Positions 38,712 to 47,206 of a stretch of 64,000 nt of DNA are shown here, piece by piece. The notes beneath the pieces were generated by a model that made no database searches, was not told the origin of the DNA, and saw only the letters and a program-made list of their open reading frames with translations. Each line of letters opens with the position of its first letter. The first letter of the stretch is position 1. The translations under genes and the position numbers were made by a program. The stretch comes from Promicromonospora panici (lineage in GTDB: Bacteria > Actinomycetota > Actinomycetes > Actinomycetales > Cellulomonadaceae): the NCBI RefSeq assembly GCF_900608595.1, contig NZ_UWYY01000002.1, forward strand, positions 124,001 through 188,000, in the 5' to 3' direction.

Positions 38712-39838
38712 CCTCGAGGTCGCTCACTCACCCGGCGCACCCCGCGGGTTCGAGCCCCGGCCCGCTCACGCCCGGCCACCTCCGTCGCCGCCTCGTCCGC
38801 AGGACCTGGCTGCTGTGTGCAGCGCTGGGGATCGCGGCTTGCGTGCTGGTCGTCGTCTCGGGCGCGGTGGGTTCGGTGGCCGTCAGCCCGGCCCAGGCGG
38901 CCCAGCTCGTGGTCGGGCACCTGCTCCCGGGGATGCCGTGGATGTCGGACGGGTCCCTGACGCCGCTGCAGGACCAGGCCGTCTGGCAGTTCCGCCTGCC
39001 GCGCGCGCTGCTGGCGGGTCTGGCCGGCGCCGGACTCGCGCTGGCGGGGGCGCTGATGCAGGTCACGGTCCGCAACCCGCTGGCCGAGCCGTACATCCTC
39101 GGGGTGTCGTCGGGTGCGAGCGTGGGCGCAGTGCTGGTGATCGTGTTCGGCTCGGCGACGCTCGGCGGGCTGTCGTTGAACGCCGCGGCGTTCGGCGGTG
39201 CGCTGGGGGCGTGCGTCTGCGTGGCGCTGCTGGCCCGCAAGGACGGCGCGCTCTCGCCCACGCGGATGATCCTGGCAGGGGTGGCGCTGGGCACGCTGTT
39301 CAGCGCCGTCACCAGCTACCTGACGATCTCCACGAGCGCCCAGAACGTGGTCAGCGTGCTGTTCTTCCTGCTGGGCAGCGTGTCGGCGGCGACCATGTCC
39401 AGCCTGGTCGGTCCCGCGATCGCGCTCCTCGTGGCCGGTGTGACCGCGCTGCTGCTCGCCCGATCGCTCAACGCGCTCATGACCGGGGACGAGTCGGCCG
39501 TGTCGCTCGGGGTTGACGCCACCCGGCTACGCGGCGTGCTCCTGGTGGTGGCATCGCTGCTGACGGGCACCGTGGTCTCGGTGGCGGGCGGGATAGGATT
39601 CGTCGGACTCGTCGTGCCGCACGTGGCGCGCATCGCGGTCGGGGCCGACCACCGGCGCATGCTTCCGGTCGCGGTCCTGGGCGGCGCGGCCTTCCTCATG
39701 GCCGCCGACCTCCTGGCGCGCACGGTGGCCGCCCCGACCGAGATCCCGCTGGGAATCCTCACCGCGTTCGTGGGCGCCCCGTTCTTCCTGTGGTTGATGC
39801 GCCGTGGCGGCGCCGAGCGGGCGGGGTTCGGCCGATGA
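38708..39838 (+). CDS. FecCD-family metal/metallophore ABC permease
   Basis: A 376-residue BtuC/FecCD permease with about ten hydrophobic segments. Signature sequences are PRALLAGLAGAGLALAGALM, QVTVRNPLAEPYILGVSSGA and, late, VAGGIGFVGLVVPHVARI. This family imports ferric siderophores, haem or cobalamin. Its start overlaps the methyltransferase stop and its stop overlaps the ATPase start, both as ATGA. Confidence 0.93.
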   Translation: MTSRSLTHPAHPAGSSPGPLTPGHLRRRLVRRTWLLCAALGIAACVLVVVSGAVGSVAVSPAQAAQLVVGHLLPGMPWMSDGSLTPLQDQAVWQFRLPRALLAGLAGAGLALAGALMQVTVRNPLAEPYILGVSSGASVGAVLVIVFGSATLGGLSLNAAAFGGALGACVCVALLARKDGALSPTRMILAGVALGTLFSAVTSYLTISTSAQNVVSVLFFLLGSVSAATMSSLVGPAIALLVAGVTALLLARSLNALMTGDESAVSLGVDATRLRGVLLVVASLLTGTVVSVAGGIGFVGLVVPHVARIAVGADHRRMLPVAVLGGAAFLMAADLLARTVAAPTEIPLGILTAFVGAPFFLWLMRRGGAERAGFGR

Positions 39839-40659
39839 GGGTCGACTTCGACGACGTCACCGTCCGGCTTGGCGGCCGCGACGTGGTCCAGCACGCGTCG
39901 CTGACCATCGAGCCGGGAACCGTGGTCGGCCTGGTCGGACCGAACGGCAGCGGCAAGTCCTCCCTCCTGCGCACGCTCTACCGGGCGGTGCGGCCCCGGC
40001 GCGGCAGCGTGCGTGTCGACGGGCAGGACGTCCTGCGCCTGAGCGGACGCCAGGCCGCCCGGGCGGTCGCCGTCATGCTGCAGGACGCGCCGACCGACTT
40101 CGACCTGAACGTCGAGGAGACGGTGCTGCTCGGGCGTGCCCCGCACCACACCGCCTTCGGCAGGGACACCCCGACCGACCTCGACGTGGTCGCCGACGTG
40201 ATGCGCCGCACCGGCGTCACCGACCTGGCCGACCGGATGGTCGCGACCCTGTCCGGCGGACAGCGGCAGCGCGTCCTGCTCGCCCGGGCCCTCGCCCAGC
40301 AGAGCCCGGTCCTCGTGCTGGACGAACCGAGCAACCACCTCGACATCAGTCACCAGCACGAGCTCATGACCACCGTGCGCAGCCTGGGCCGCACCGTGAT
40401 CGCCGCCCTCCACGACCTGAACCTGGCGACCCGGTACTGCGACCGGGTGGTCGTGCTCGACGCCGGCCGGATCTTCGCGGCCGGGCCGCCCGCCAGGGTC
40501 CTGACGCCCGAGCTGATCCGCACCACGTTCGACGTCGACGTCCGCGTGCACGGGGACGTCGACGAGCCCGTCTTCGCGTTCCGCCCGCTCCCCGCGGCCG
40601 CCGGCCCCACGGTCGACGGCGCAGCCGATACCCGAACAGAAAGCCGCATCCCGACATGA
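39835..40659 (+). CDS. FecE-family ABC transporter ATPase
   Basis: A 274-residue ATPase with Walker A GLVGPNGSGKSSLLRTLYRA, Q-loop VMLQDAPTDFD, signature LSGGQRQRVLLARALAQ, Walker B VLVLDEPSNHLD and switch His in VIAALHDLNLA. The DEPSNHLDI form is characteristic of the FecE/FhuC/BtuD class. It drives the FecCD-type permease encoded just upstream. Confidence 0.93.
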   Translation: MRVDFDDVTVRLGGRDVVQHASLTIEPGTVVGLVGPNGSGKSSLLRTLYRAVRPRRGSVRVDGQDVLRLSGRQAARAVAVMLQDAPTDFDLNVEETVLLGRAPHHTAFGRDTPTDLDVVADVMRRTGVTDLADRMVATLSGGQRQRVLLARALAQQSPVLVLDEPSNHLDISHQHELMTTVRSLGRTVIAALHDLNLATRYCDRVVVLDAGRIFAAGPPARVLTPELIRTTFDVDVRVHGDVDEPVFAFRPLPAAAGPTVDGAADTRTESRIPT

Positions 40660-41657
40660 ATCTCACCTCGCGATATCGCTCAGTGGCCGCACTCTTCGTC
40701 GGCGCCCTGCTCCTGTCCGGGTGCGGGTCGTCGGTGACGCCCGCTCCCGGCGCGTCCGGCTCGGGCCAGGCGGTGACCGTGGAGAACTGCGGACGCCAGG
40801 TAGTCGTCGACGGCGCCCCCGCCGCCGCGGTCGGTATGCACCCGGCGCAGACGGAGCTGCTGCTGCGCCTCGGCCTGGCCGACCGGCTCGCCGGGCAGGC
40901 GCAGGCCACCGCGCAGAGCCTGCCCGACGACGTGGCTCCGCTGGCCGAAGACATCCCCGTCGTCGGCGACGTCATGCCGCCGAGCCGCGAGGACCTGCTC
41001 GCCGTCGAGCCCGACTTCGTGTATTCGCCCACCACCTACGAGTTCACCGCCGAGCAGGGCTTCGCCAGCATCGCGCAGCTCGAGCAGGCCGGGTCGGCGG
41101 TGTACGTCGCCACCGGCGGCTGCGTCGACCGGCGCATGGCCGGCGAGGTCACCGACCTGTTCACGGACCTGGAGAACGTCGGCGAGATCTTCGGCGTGCA
41201 GGACGAGGCGGCCGACCTCGTCACGCGGAGCCAGGCCGACCTGGACGAGGTGGCCGCCGCGGTCGCGGACGTCGAGCCGCTGCGCGTCGCGCAGGTGTAC
41301 GTCGAAGGCACCACGCTGCAGGCCATCGGCGCCGGCGTCGAGCACGACATCCTGCGCCGGGCGGGGGCGGAGAACGTTTACGGGCCTGGCGACCCGGCGT
41401 TCGCCGACTTCTTCGCCGCGACGATCACCCCGGAGTCGCTGGCCGCCCAGGAGCCCGAGGCGCTGGTGTTCTCCGTCTTCGACGAGGAGCACGAGGCCGC
41501 GACGCGCGAGTACCTGACGTCCACGTTCCCGGACATGCCCGCTGTCCGCGAGGAGCGGCTGATCACCGTGTCCAGCGCCGACGTGTTCCCCGGCACGCTG
41601 GGCAACATCTCGGTCGTGCGGGAGATCGCCGAGCAGCTCTACCCCGACGCTTTCTGA
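40656..41657 (+). CDS. Metal/metallophore-binding lipoprotein (FecB/BtuF fold)
   Basis: A 333-residue lipoprotein (ALFVGALLLSGCGSS, lipobox LSGC). The Peripla_BP_2 fold is recognisable from CGRQVVVDGAPAAAVGMHPA, then DLLAVEPDFVYSPTTYEF and a second lobe starting RVAQVYVEGTTLQAIG. Two further Cys (VENCGRQ, ATGGCVDRRM) might form a disulfide. It presents the ligand to the FecCD-type permease. ATG 40656 overlaps the ATPase stop. Confidence 0.9.
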   Translation: MNLTSRYRSVAALFVGALLLSGCGSSVTPAPGASGSGQAVTVENCGRQVVVDGAPAAAVGMHPAQTELLLRLGLADRLAGQAQATAQSLPDDVAPLAEDIPVVGDVMPPSREDLLAVEPDFVYSPTTYEFTAEQGFASIAQLEQAGSAVYVATGGCVDRRMAGEVTDLFTDLENVGEIFGVQDEAADLVTRSQADLDEVAAAVADVEPLRVAQVYVEGTTLQAIGAGVEHDILRRAGAENVYGPGDPAFADFFAATITPESLAAQEPEALVFSVFDEEHEAATREYLTSTFPDMPAVREERLITVSSADVFPGTLGNISVVREIAEQLYPDAF

Positions 41658-41661
41658 GCCG

Positions 41662-43341
41662 GTGGTCCACCGACGCCTGCTCCAGCTCGCCGGGGCCGTG
41701 CCGGGGGCGATCCTCGCCCTGGCCGGCCTCGGCGCCGTCCTCTCCGCCCTGCACATCGGATTCGCGATCACCGCGGGGGGCGTCATCGCGACGCTGGTAC
41801 GGGGCGAGGGCGACCCCCTCCCGGGCCTGGCGGCGCTGGCCGCGATCGCGCTGGTCCGGGGCACACTGACCGGGGTTCGTGAACCCGTCGCCACGCGGTT
41901 CGGCGCCGGGGTCCGGATCAGGCTGAGGCGCAGGCTGCTGGCTCGGCTCGGCGCGGTGCCGGTCGCGGAGCGGGACTCGGGACAGGCGGCGGCTACTGTG
42001 ATCGACGGGGTCGACGGGCTGGACGCCTACTACACCCGCTACCTTCCGCAGCTGGTCGTCGTGCTCGTCGTCCCCGCCGTCGTCGTCGGGCTCGTCTGGA
42101 CGCGTTCGACGGCGGCCGGCGTCGCGCTCGCGATCGCCACCGCCGTCGCGGTGCTCGCCCCGCGTGCCTGGGACCTCCGGCTCCTGCGCAACGGACGGCG
42201 CCGGTGGGAGCGGTTCACCCGGTTGTCGTCGGACTACGTCGAGGCGTTGCAGCAGATCCCGCTCCTGCGTGCCTTCGGCGCGACCGACCGGACCGCCGCC
42301 AGGCTCGCAGCCGACGCCGATCAGCTGCGCGGCTCCACCATGGCCCAGCTCCGCCTGTCGCTGGTGGAGACCTTCGTCAGCGGGATGGCCGTGCACGTGG
42401 GCACCATCCTCGCGGTGGTCGCTGCCCTCTCGGCGGTGGTCTCCGGGGACACGCGCGCGGCCGGGGCCGTCACCGTGCTGCTGCTGGCTCGGGAGTGCTT
42501 CCGGCCGGTGCAGGACCTCGGCACGACGTGGCACGCCGGCTACCTCGGCCTCACCGCCGTCGACGGCCTCGACCAGCTGCTGTCCCGGCGACCGGCCGTC
42601 GTCGAAGACGGCACCCGCGCCGCACCCGCCACCACCGGATCGGTGGTGGTGGACGCCGTCACCTACCACCACCCCGGGACCAGCACGGGCCTGCACGGCC
42701 TGACCCTGCGGGTGGAACCCGGCGAGACCCTCGCGATCATCGGGCCCTCCGGATCGGGCAAGAGCACGCTCGCCCGCCTGCTCGAACGCGAGATCGACCC
42801 CGACGCCGGAGGCGTCCGCATCGACGACGTCGACCTGCGCGACCTCACCCGCCGCGCGCGGAGCCGCAGCGTCGTCGTCGTGCCGCAGGACCCGACCCTG
42901 TTCGCCTGGACGGTGCGCGACAACCTGCGCCTCTACCGGCCGGACGCGACCGACGCCGAGATCGAGCGCGTCTGCGAGATCGCCGACGTCCGGCACGTGA
43001 TCCGTGCCCTGCCCGACGGGTACGACACGGTGCTGGCCGAGAACGGCGAGCAGCTCTCCGGCGGGCAGCGGCAGCGCCTCGCCATCGCCCGGGCGCTGCT
43101 GTCACCCGCCCCTGTGCTCGTGCTCGACGAGGTCACCTCCGCGCTCGACCCCGCGACGGAGCGGCGCGTCGTGGACGCCCTCGCCCTTGCCGCACCCGCA
43201 CGAACGACCCTCCTCATCGCCCACCGGGAGAGCGCCTGCGTGCACGCGGACCGATGGATCGCTCTCCGGGGCGGCCGTCTCGCGGCCGCTGGTGACGGGC
43301 CACCATCGGCCCGGGTCCTCTTGTCGGGGGGCACACCGTGA
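41662..43341 (+). CDS. ABC half-transporter, exporter fold (IrtA/CydD-like)
   Basis: A 559-residue fused permease-ATPase. The N-terminal six-helix domain includes GLDAYYTRYLPQLVVVLVVP, as in CydD. The ATPase has Walker [16 protein letters not shown]-loop VVPQDPTLFAWTV, signature LSGGQRQRLAIARALLS and Walker B VLVLDEVTSALD. It pairs with the next gene (GTGA overlap). In an iron-type uptake operon, the best parallel is IrtAB/YbtPQ, exporter-fold heterodimers that import siderophores; a CydDC-like role is the alternative. No siderophore-interacting (SIP) domain is fused. Confidence 0.88.
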   Translation: MVHRRLLQLAGAVPGAILALAGLGAVLSALHIGFAITAGGVIATLVRGEGDPLPGLAALAAIALVRGTLTGVREPVATRFGAGVRIRLRRRLLARLGAVPVAERDSGQAAATVIDGVDGLDAYYTRYLPQLVVVLVVPAVVVGLVWTRSTAAGVALAIATAVAVLAPRAWDLRLLRNGRRRWERFTRLSSDYVEALQQIPLLRAFGATDRTAARLAADADQLRGSTMAQLRLSLVETFVSGMAVHVGTILAVVAALSAVVSGDTRAAGAVTVLLLARECFRPVQDLGTTWHAGYLGLTAVDGLDQLLSRRPAVVEDGTRAAPATTGSVVVDAVTYHHPGTSTGLHGLTLRVEPGETLAIIGPSGSGKSTLARLLEREIDPDAGGVRIDDVDLRDLTRRARSRSVVVVPQDPTLFAWTVRDNLRLYRPDATDAEIERVCEIADVRHVIRALPDGYDTVLAENGEQLSGGQRQRLAIARALLSPAPVLVLDEVTSALDPATERRVVDALALAAPARTTLLIAHRESACVHADRWIALRGGRLAAAGDGPPSARVLLSGGTP

Positions 43342-44999
43342 GGGCTGTCCTGCGGCTGCTGCCGGTCATCGCCTCCCGCCGCGGCCTGTTCGTCGAGACC
43401 GTGGCGTGGAGCGTCGTGAACCAGGCCGCCGTGCTCACGATCGCCCTCGGCCTTGCGTTCGCCGTCGGCCGCGTGGTCGCGAGCGAGCCCCTCGACCTGC
43501 GGGTGACCACGGCGGCGCTGTGCGCGCTCGGCGTCCTGGCCGCCGCGGCGGCGTGGCGCGAGTCGTGGGTCTCGCACGATCTCGCCTACCGCCTGATCGG
43601 CGTGCTGCGCGGCCGGGTCTTCGACTCGCTGCGCCGCGCCCTCCCGGCCCGCACCCGCCACCGGCGCACCGGTGACCTGATCACGACGGTCGTCGGCGAC
43701 ATCGAGACGCTCGAATGGCTCTACGCGCATACCGCCGCGCAGACCCTGAGCGCGGTGCTCGTCCTGGCGGTGGGCGGCATGGTCTCCGTGTCCCTCAGCC
43801 CGCTGCTGCTGCTCGTCTGGGTGCCGCTGCTGGCCATCGGTGTCGCGACGCCCCTCGTGACCGCTCGCCGCGCACGCCGCGACAGTGCCGCCCTTGCGGC
43901 GGGCGCCGCCACGATCCGGTCCGAGCTGCTGGACACCGTCCGCGGGCTACGGGAGCTCACCGGCGCCGACGCCCTCGACGCCCAGCTCGACCGGATCACC
44001 GCCGACACCCGCGCGCACGCCCGCACCCAGGTCAGGGAGGCCGCGCGGCTCGGCGGCGAGCGCGCGGTCGCCGACGTGGCCCTCGCCGGTGCGGCCCTCG
44101 GCGCGATCGGCATCGTGCTGCTCGGCCGTGACGCCATCGGCCCGGCCGACATCCCGCTGGCGATCACAGTGGCCGTCGCCGGCCTGGGCCCGGCCGCGCA
44201 GATCGCCGACCTGCTGCGCAACGCCGGCACCTTGCGCGCGGCCGCCGAGCGCATCGCCGACGTGCTCGCCGCCGCTCCTGCCGTGCGTCCCGCCGCCGTC
44301 GGAGAGGCCCTCGCGGGAGGAGAGGCAGCCGCGGTGGCCGACAAGTCGGGCCTCGTCCTCGACGACGTCACCTTCGCCTACGACTCGGGTCGCCCCGTGC
44401 TCGACCGGTTCAGCCTGCACGTCCGCCCCGGCCAGGTCGTCGCCCTCACCGGCCCATCCGGCGCGGGCAAGACCACCGCGGCGCGGCTCGCCCTGCGACT
44501 GTGGGACCCCGACCAGGGAAGCATTCGCATCGACGGAACCGACCTGCGCGAGCTGCCCGACGCCGAGCTGCGCGCCCTCGTCGCCGTCGTCCCGCAGGCA
44601 TCCCCGCTGCTGCGCGGGACGATCCGCACCAACATCACGCTCGGCGACCCCGACGCCACCGCGACGATGATCGACCACGCGGCACGCGCTGCCGGGCTGC
44701 TCGACCCGGCCAGTGGCCTCCCACTGGGGCTGGAGACACCGGTCGGCGAGCACGGAACCGGCCTCTCCGGGGGTCAGCGCGCCCGAGTCGCCATCGCCCG
44801 CGCGCTGCTCCGCGAGCCCCGCGTGCTCGTCCTGGACGAACCGACCGCGTCCCTGGACCCCGACGCCGATACCGCCGTCATGGACTTCCTCGCCCGGGCG
44901 ACCGACCGCGCCACGCTCCTCATCGCACACCGTCCCGACACCGTCGCCGCAGCTCATGCTCGCATCGCGCTGCACACCACGGCCGGTCGCCACACGTAA
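43338..44999 (+). CDS. ABC half-transporter, exporter fold (IrtB/CydC-like)
   Basis: A 553-residue partner of the preceding half-transporter. Membrane helices occupy about residues 15-300; the ATPase has Walker A GPSGAGKTTAARLALRLWD, Q-loop VVPQASPLLRGTI, signature LSGGQRARVAIARALL and Walker B VLVLDEPTASLD. Both composite ATP sites look intact across the pair. Last gene of the operon; the hairpin at 45063-45101 is its likely terminator. Confidence 0.88.
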   Translation: MRAVLRLLPVIASRRGLFVETVAWSVVNQAAVLTIALGLAFAVGRVVASEPLDLRVTTAALCALGVLAAAAAWRESWVSHDLAYRLIGVLRGRVFDSLRRALPARTRHRRTGDLITTVVGDIETLEWLYAHTAAQTLSAVLVLAVGGMVSVSLSPLLLLVWVPLLAIGVATPLVTARRARRDSAALAAGAATIRSELLDTVRGLRELTGADALDAQLDRITADTRAHARTQVREAARLGGERAVADVALAGAALGAIGIVLLGRDAIGPADIPLAITVAVAGLGPAAQIADLLRNAGTLRAAAERIADVLAAAPAVRPAAVGEALAGGEAAAVADKSGLVLDDVTFAYDSGRPVLDRFSLHVRPGQVVALTGPSGAGKTTAARLALRLWDPDQGSIRIDGTDLRELPDAELRALVAVVPQASPLLRGTIRTNITLGDPDATATMIDHAARAAGLLDPASGLPLGLETPVGEHGTGLSGGQRARVAIARALLREPRVLVLDEPTASLDPDADTAVMDFLARATDRATLLIAHRPDTVAAAHARIALHTTAGRHT

Positions 45000-45055
45000 C
45001 GGTGGCCGGCCTCTCCCCGCCGGCAAGCGCGGCCTTGTCCTGGCGCCGCACCGGG

Positions 45056-45143
45056 TACGACGAAGGCCGCTGATTTGGCGATTCACCAGGTCAGCGGCCT
45101 CGACCTCCGAGGATCAGCCGCTCTTGCGGCGGAACATCTTCTG
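45056..45143. other. Left attachment region (attL-like) with terminator hairpin
   Basis: This 88-bp segment aligns without gaps to 53809-53896 at an offset of 8,753 bp, with about a dozen mismatches. The best part, 45107-45143, differs at only one of 37 positions. Read on the minus strand it encodes the C-terminus QKMFRRKSG plus stop of DUF5302, though no gene precedes it here. The first part holds a hairpin with 10-bp arms AGGCCGCTGA/TCAGCGGCCT. Confidence 0.85.
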
Positions 45144-45280
45144 TGGCGGAGGAATTCGCTTGGCGGACCCATGCGGCACACTTTGGTGTCACTTCCTGCT
45201 GCCCCTAGAGCCTGCTGGAACCGCGGATTTCTGCGGTTCTTGGCGAGGGCAAGTCAACTGTGGCACGACCTCCCTGTCGT

Positions 45281-45330
45281 GGGCAACCGTGGGCATTGGT
45301 GGGCATTGGTGGGCATTGGTGGGCACCAAT
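45281..45330. repeat. 10-bp tandem repeat (GGGCATTGGT)
   Basis: Three exact copies of GGGCATTGGT at 45291-45320, flanked by the related GGGCAACCGT (45281) and GGGCACCAAT (45321). It lies about 140 bp inside the left end of the element. Possibly a protein-binding array. Confidence 0.85.
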
Positions 45331-45341
45331 CGTGTCATTCG

Positions 45342-45381
45342 CGTGACACGGGCGGGCAACCGTGACACGGATCGTGACACG
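45342..45381. promoter_or_regulatory. CGTGACACG iterons near the left end (candidate arm-type sites)
   Basis: CGTGACACG occurs at 45342, 45361 and 45373. The related CGTGACA occurs twice near the right end (53752, 53764), also 12 bp apart. Such paired repeats flanking an attachment core are typical of integrase arm-type binding sites; assignment is inference. Confidence 0.5.
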
Positions 45382-45401
45382 TTTCGGAGCCCTGGAGAGT
45401 G

Positions 45402-45685
45402 TCACGTCAGACTGAGGCGCTCGGCCAGGAGGCGGGTGATCTCATGGTCGGCGCCGAGGTGTTCGAGGGCGGTGGCGTGGGCGTCGCGCCAAGTCTTGAG
45501 TGCCCTGTCGAGGTCGCCGGCAGCTGCATGGAGGTAGCCAACTGTGTCGTGCCGGTCCAGGGTGCGCGGATCCGTCGGGCTGAACGTTCAGCCGAGAGAT
45601 GCCAATTTGTCATCGCAAGCTCCACGGCGCGTGGATGCTGACCAACCCTCGGCAGGGCGAGCGCGAGGTTCTCGCGCGTGACGTC
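45402..45685 (-). pseudogene. Remnant of a tetratricopeptide-repeat protein
   Basis: Two stretches in different frames read like successive TPR units: TRENLALALPRVGQHPRAVE and, after a shift near 45587, DPRTLDRHDTVGYLHAAAGD, then LDRALKTWRDAHATALEHLG and a stop at 45402. They resemble the C-terminal repeats of large actinobacterial TPR regulators. No N-terminal part or start codon is present. It is a 3' fragment with a frameshift, left at the edge of the element. Confidence 0.6.
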
Positions 45686-46020
45686 ACCTCCTGATCGTGC
45701 CTCCGGACGTGTCGTCTCGCGTTATCGCAAACATCGGGAGCAGGGTGAAAAACCCCGGAAATTGATGAAACGCTTGATGAAATTTCATCCTTCACCCGGC
45801 GCAAGTCACCAAGGACCGGTTGTAGTCGATCTACATGCGCACCCGTGTGCACGCAGCAGAAGGGGACACCACGCGAACCGGATTCTAGGACTTAAGCGGC
45901 TGTTCGAACCGGTCCTCGGCTGCTTCCGGGCCCACGGCCCGCCGCCTCGCTTTCTACGTAAGGATCCGATCCGCGCCTGCTGGACACCGTGAAGCAACGC
46001 ACCGACCGAGGGAGCGACGC
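45686..46020. other. Non-coding stretch upstream of the VanY-type gene
   Basis: About 335 bp with no convincing reading frame. It contains a lower-GC patch (about 45750-45800, with GATGAAA repeats) and a GAGGGAG ribosome site just before GTG 46021. I see no tRNA or known RNA in it. Confidence 0.5.
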
Positions 46021-47094
46021 GTGAAGGACCAGACGGCGAGACTCATTCCGCCCGTCCCCCATCCGAGCCCGGGCAGGTTGTTGCGCACCGCGTGGGCGGG
46101 CGCCGTCGCCACCGTGGCTGCGGGGGGGTTTGCTGTTCGCCACTTCGGGGGCCTCGCCCGTGCCTGACAACGATCGTGATCGTCCGATCCGGTTGTACGG
46201 ATTGATCCAGAGCGTCACGGTCGGGCAGACCGGGACCGCCGCGCCGGGTGTGACGCTGGGACAGATCGTCGCGGCCCTGGAGCACGCCGAGGCCCAGGCA
46301 CGGGAGCTGCAACTTGCAAACATGCTGGACTCGTCGGTGCCGAACGCGCTGGTGGAGGTACAGCGCGCCGACCAGCGCCAAGGCCTGTCGCCGCGCGAGA
46401 GCCTGCTCGACATGGTCGCGATGTTCGGCGGTTCGACCCTGGGCCATGCCTATCGCCGGATTCCCGCCGCGGCGCTGTGCCCGTTGGAGTTCGCGCCGGG
46501 GCGCATGCTGCGTTGTGACGCCGCGGAGCGGCTGACCACGCTCAGCGACGAGTTCGAGCGGGTGTTCGGGTACCCGAGCCCGATCACCGATTCCTACCGG
46601 ACCTATGCGCAGCAGGTCATCCTGGCCGGCACCAAGCCGCACCTAGCGGCGATCCCGGGCACGTCCAACCATGGCTGGGGTCTGGCGGTGGATCTGGGTC
46701 ACCCGATCGCGGGCGATAGCTCCGCCGAGTACGCATGGTTGCGGGAGCAGGGTCCGGACTACGGCTGGGACAGCCCGTCGTGGGGGCGATTGGGCGGTAT
46801 GAAGCCGGAGCCGAGCGACAGCCCGCCCAGCAGAATCCGTCCAAGCCCATCCCCAAGCCGACGCCGAGCGACCCGGCACCGAAGCCGACGGCGCCCACGA
46901 CCACGCCCGCACCATCACCGACGCCTACCCCTTCGGAGCCCAGCCCGGGGCCCTCGGCTTCCCCGTCCCCAGCACCGTCGGAGCCGTCGCCGAGCTCAAT
47001 TCCGACACCGGTCCCGAGCCTCTCGCCGATTGCCGCTCCTACGCCGACCCCGACCCCGACGCCGACCCCGAATGGTGACGGCGAGACGCCGTAG
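46021..47094 (+). pseudogene. Broken VanY-type D,D-carboxypeptidase with Pro-rich tail
   Basis: GTG 46021, after GAGGGAG, starts a signal-like N-terminus (LLRTAWAGAVATVAAGG). At a run of seven G (46122-46128) the frame must shift by one base to continue into LLFATSGASPVPDNDRDR and the VanY domain. Zinc ligands are in NHGWGLAVDLGHPI. At GGMKPEP (about 46800) the expected WHWE catalytic/zinc motif is missing and the frame changes again into a Pro/Thr/Ser-rich tail (PKPTPSDPAPKPTAPTT) ending at 47094. Family knowledge says the missing His and neighbouring Glu are essential, so the enzyme should be inactive. The G-run could alternatively be a sequencing error. Confidence 0.75.
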
Positions 47095-47206
47095 GCGCCG
47101 ACGCCCTCACCCAGGCCATCGGTGTCCAGCCCGACTGATCACAGGCCAGGGTTGTCGCTGCTAGGCCTATGAAGGCAACGAGTCGGCATCCTGGAGTGCC
47201 CATCGA

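Noticed and set aside
45107..45143. Attachment site considered to be a tRNA 3' end
   Set aside because: The core translates exactly as the C-terminus of the DUF5302 protein and has no tRNA features.
45850..45925. TTCGAA within a short partly palindromic stretch, considered as a tRNA T-arm
   Set aside because: No acceptor, D or anticodon stems can be built around it on either strand.
46130..47164. Single long frame through the VanY region taken as an intact gene
   Set aside because: It starts at a TTG without ribosome site in the middle of a signal peptide and ends in an Arg-rich frame, while the proper leader and Pro-rich tail are in other frames.
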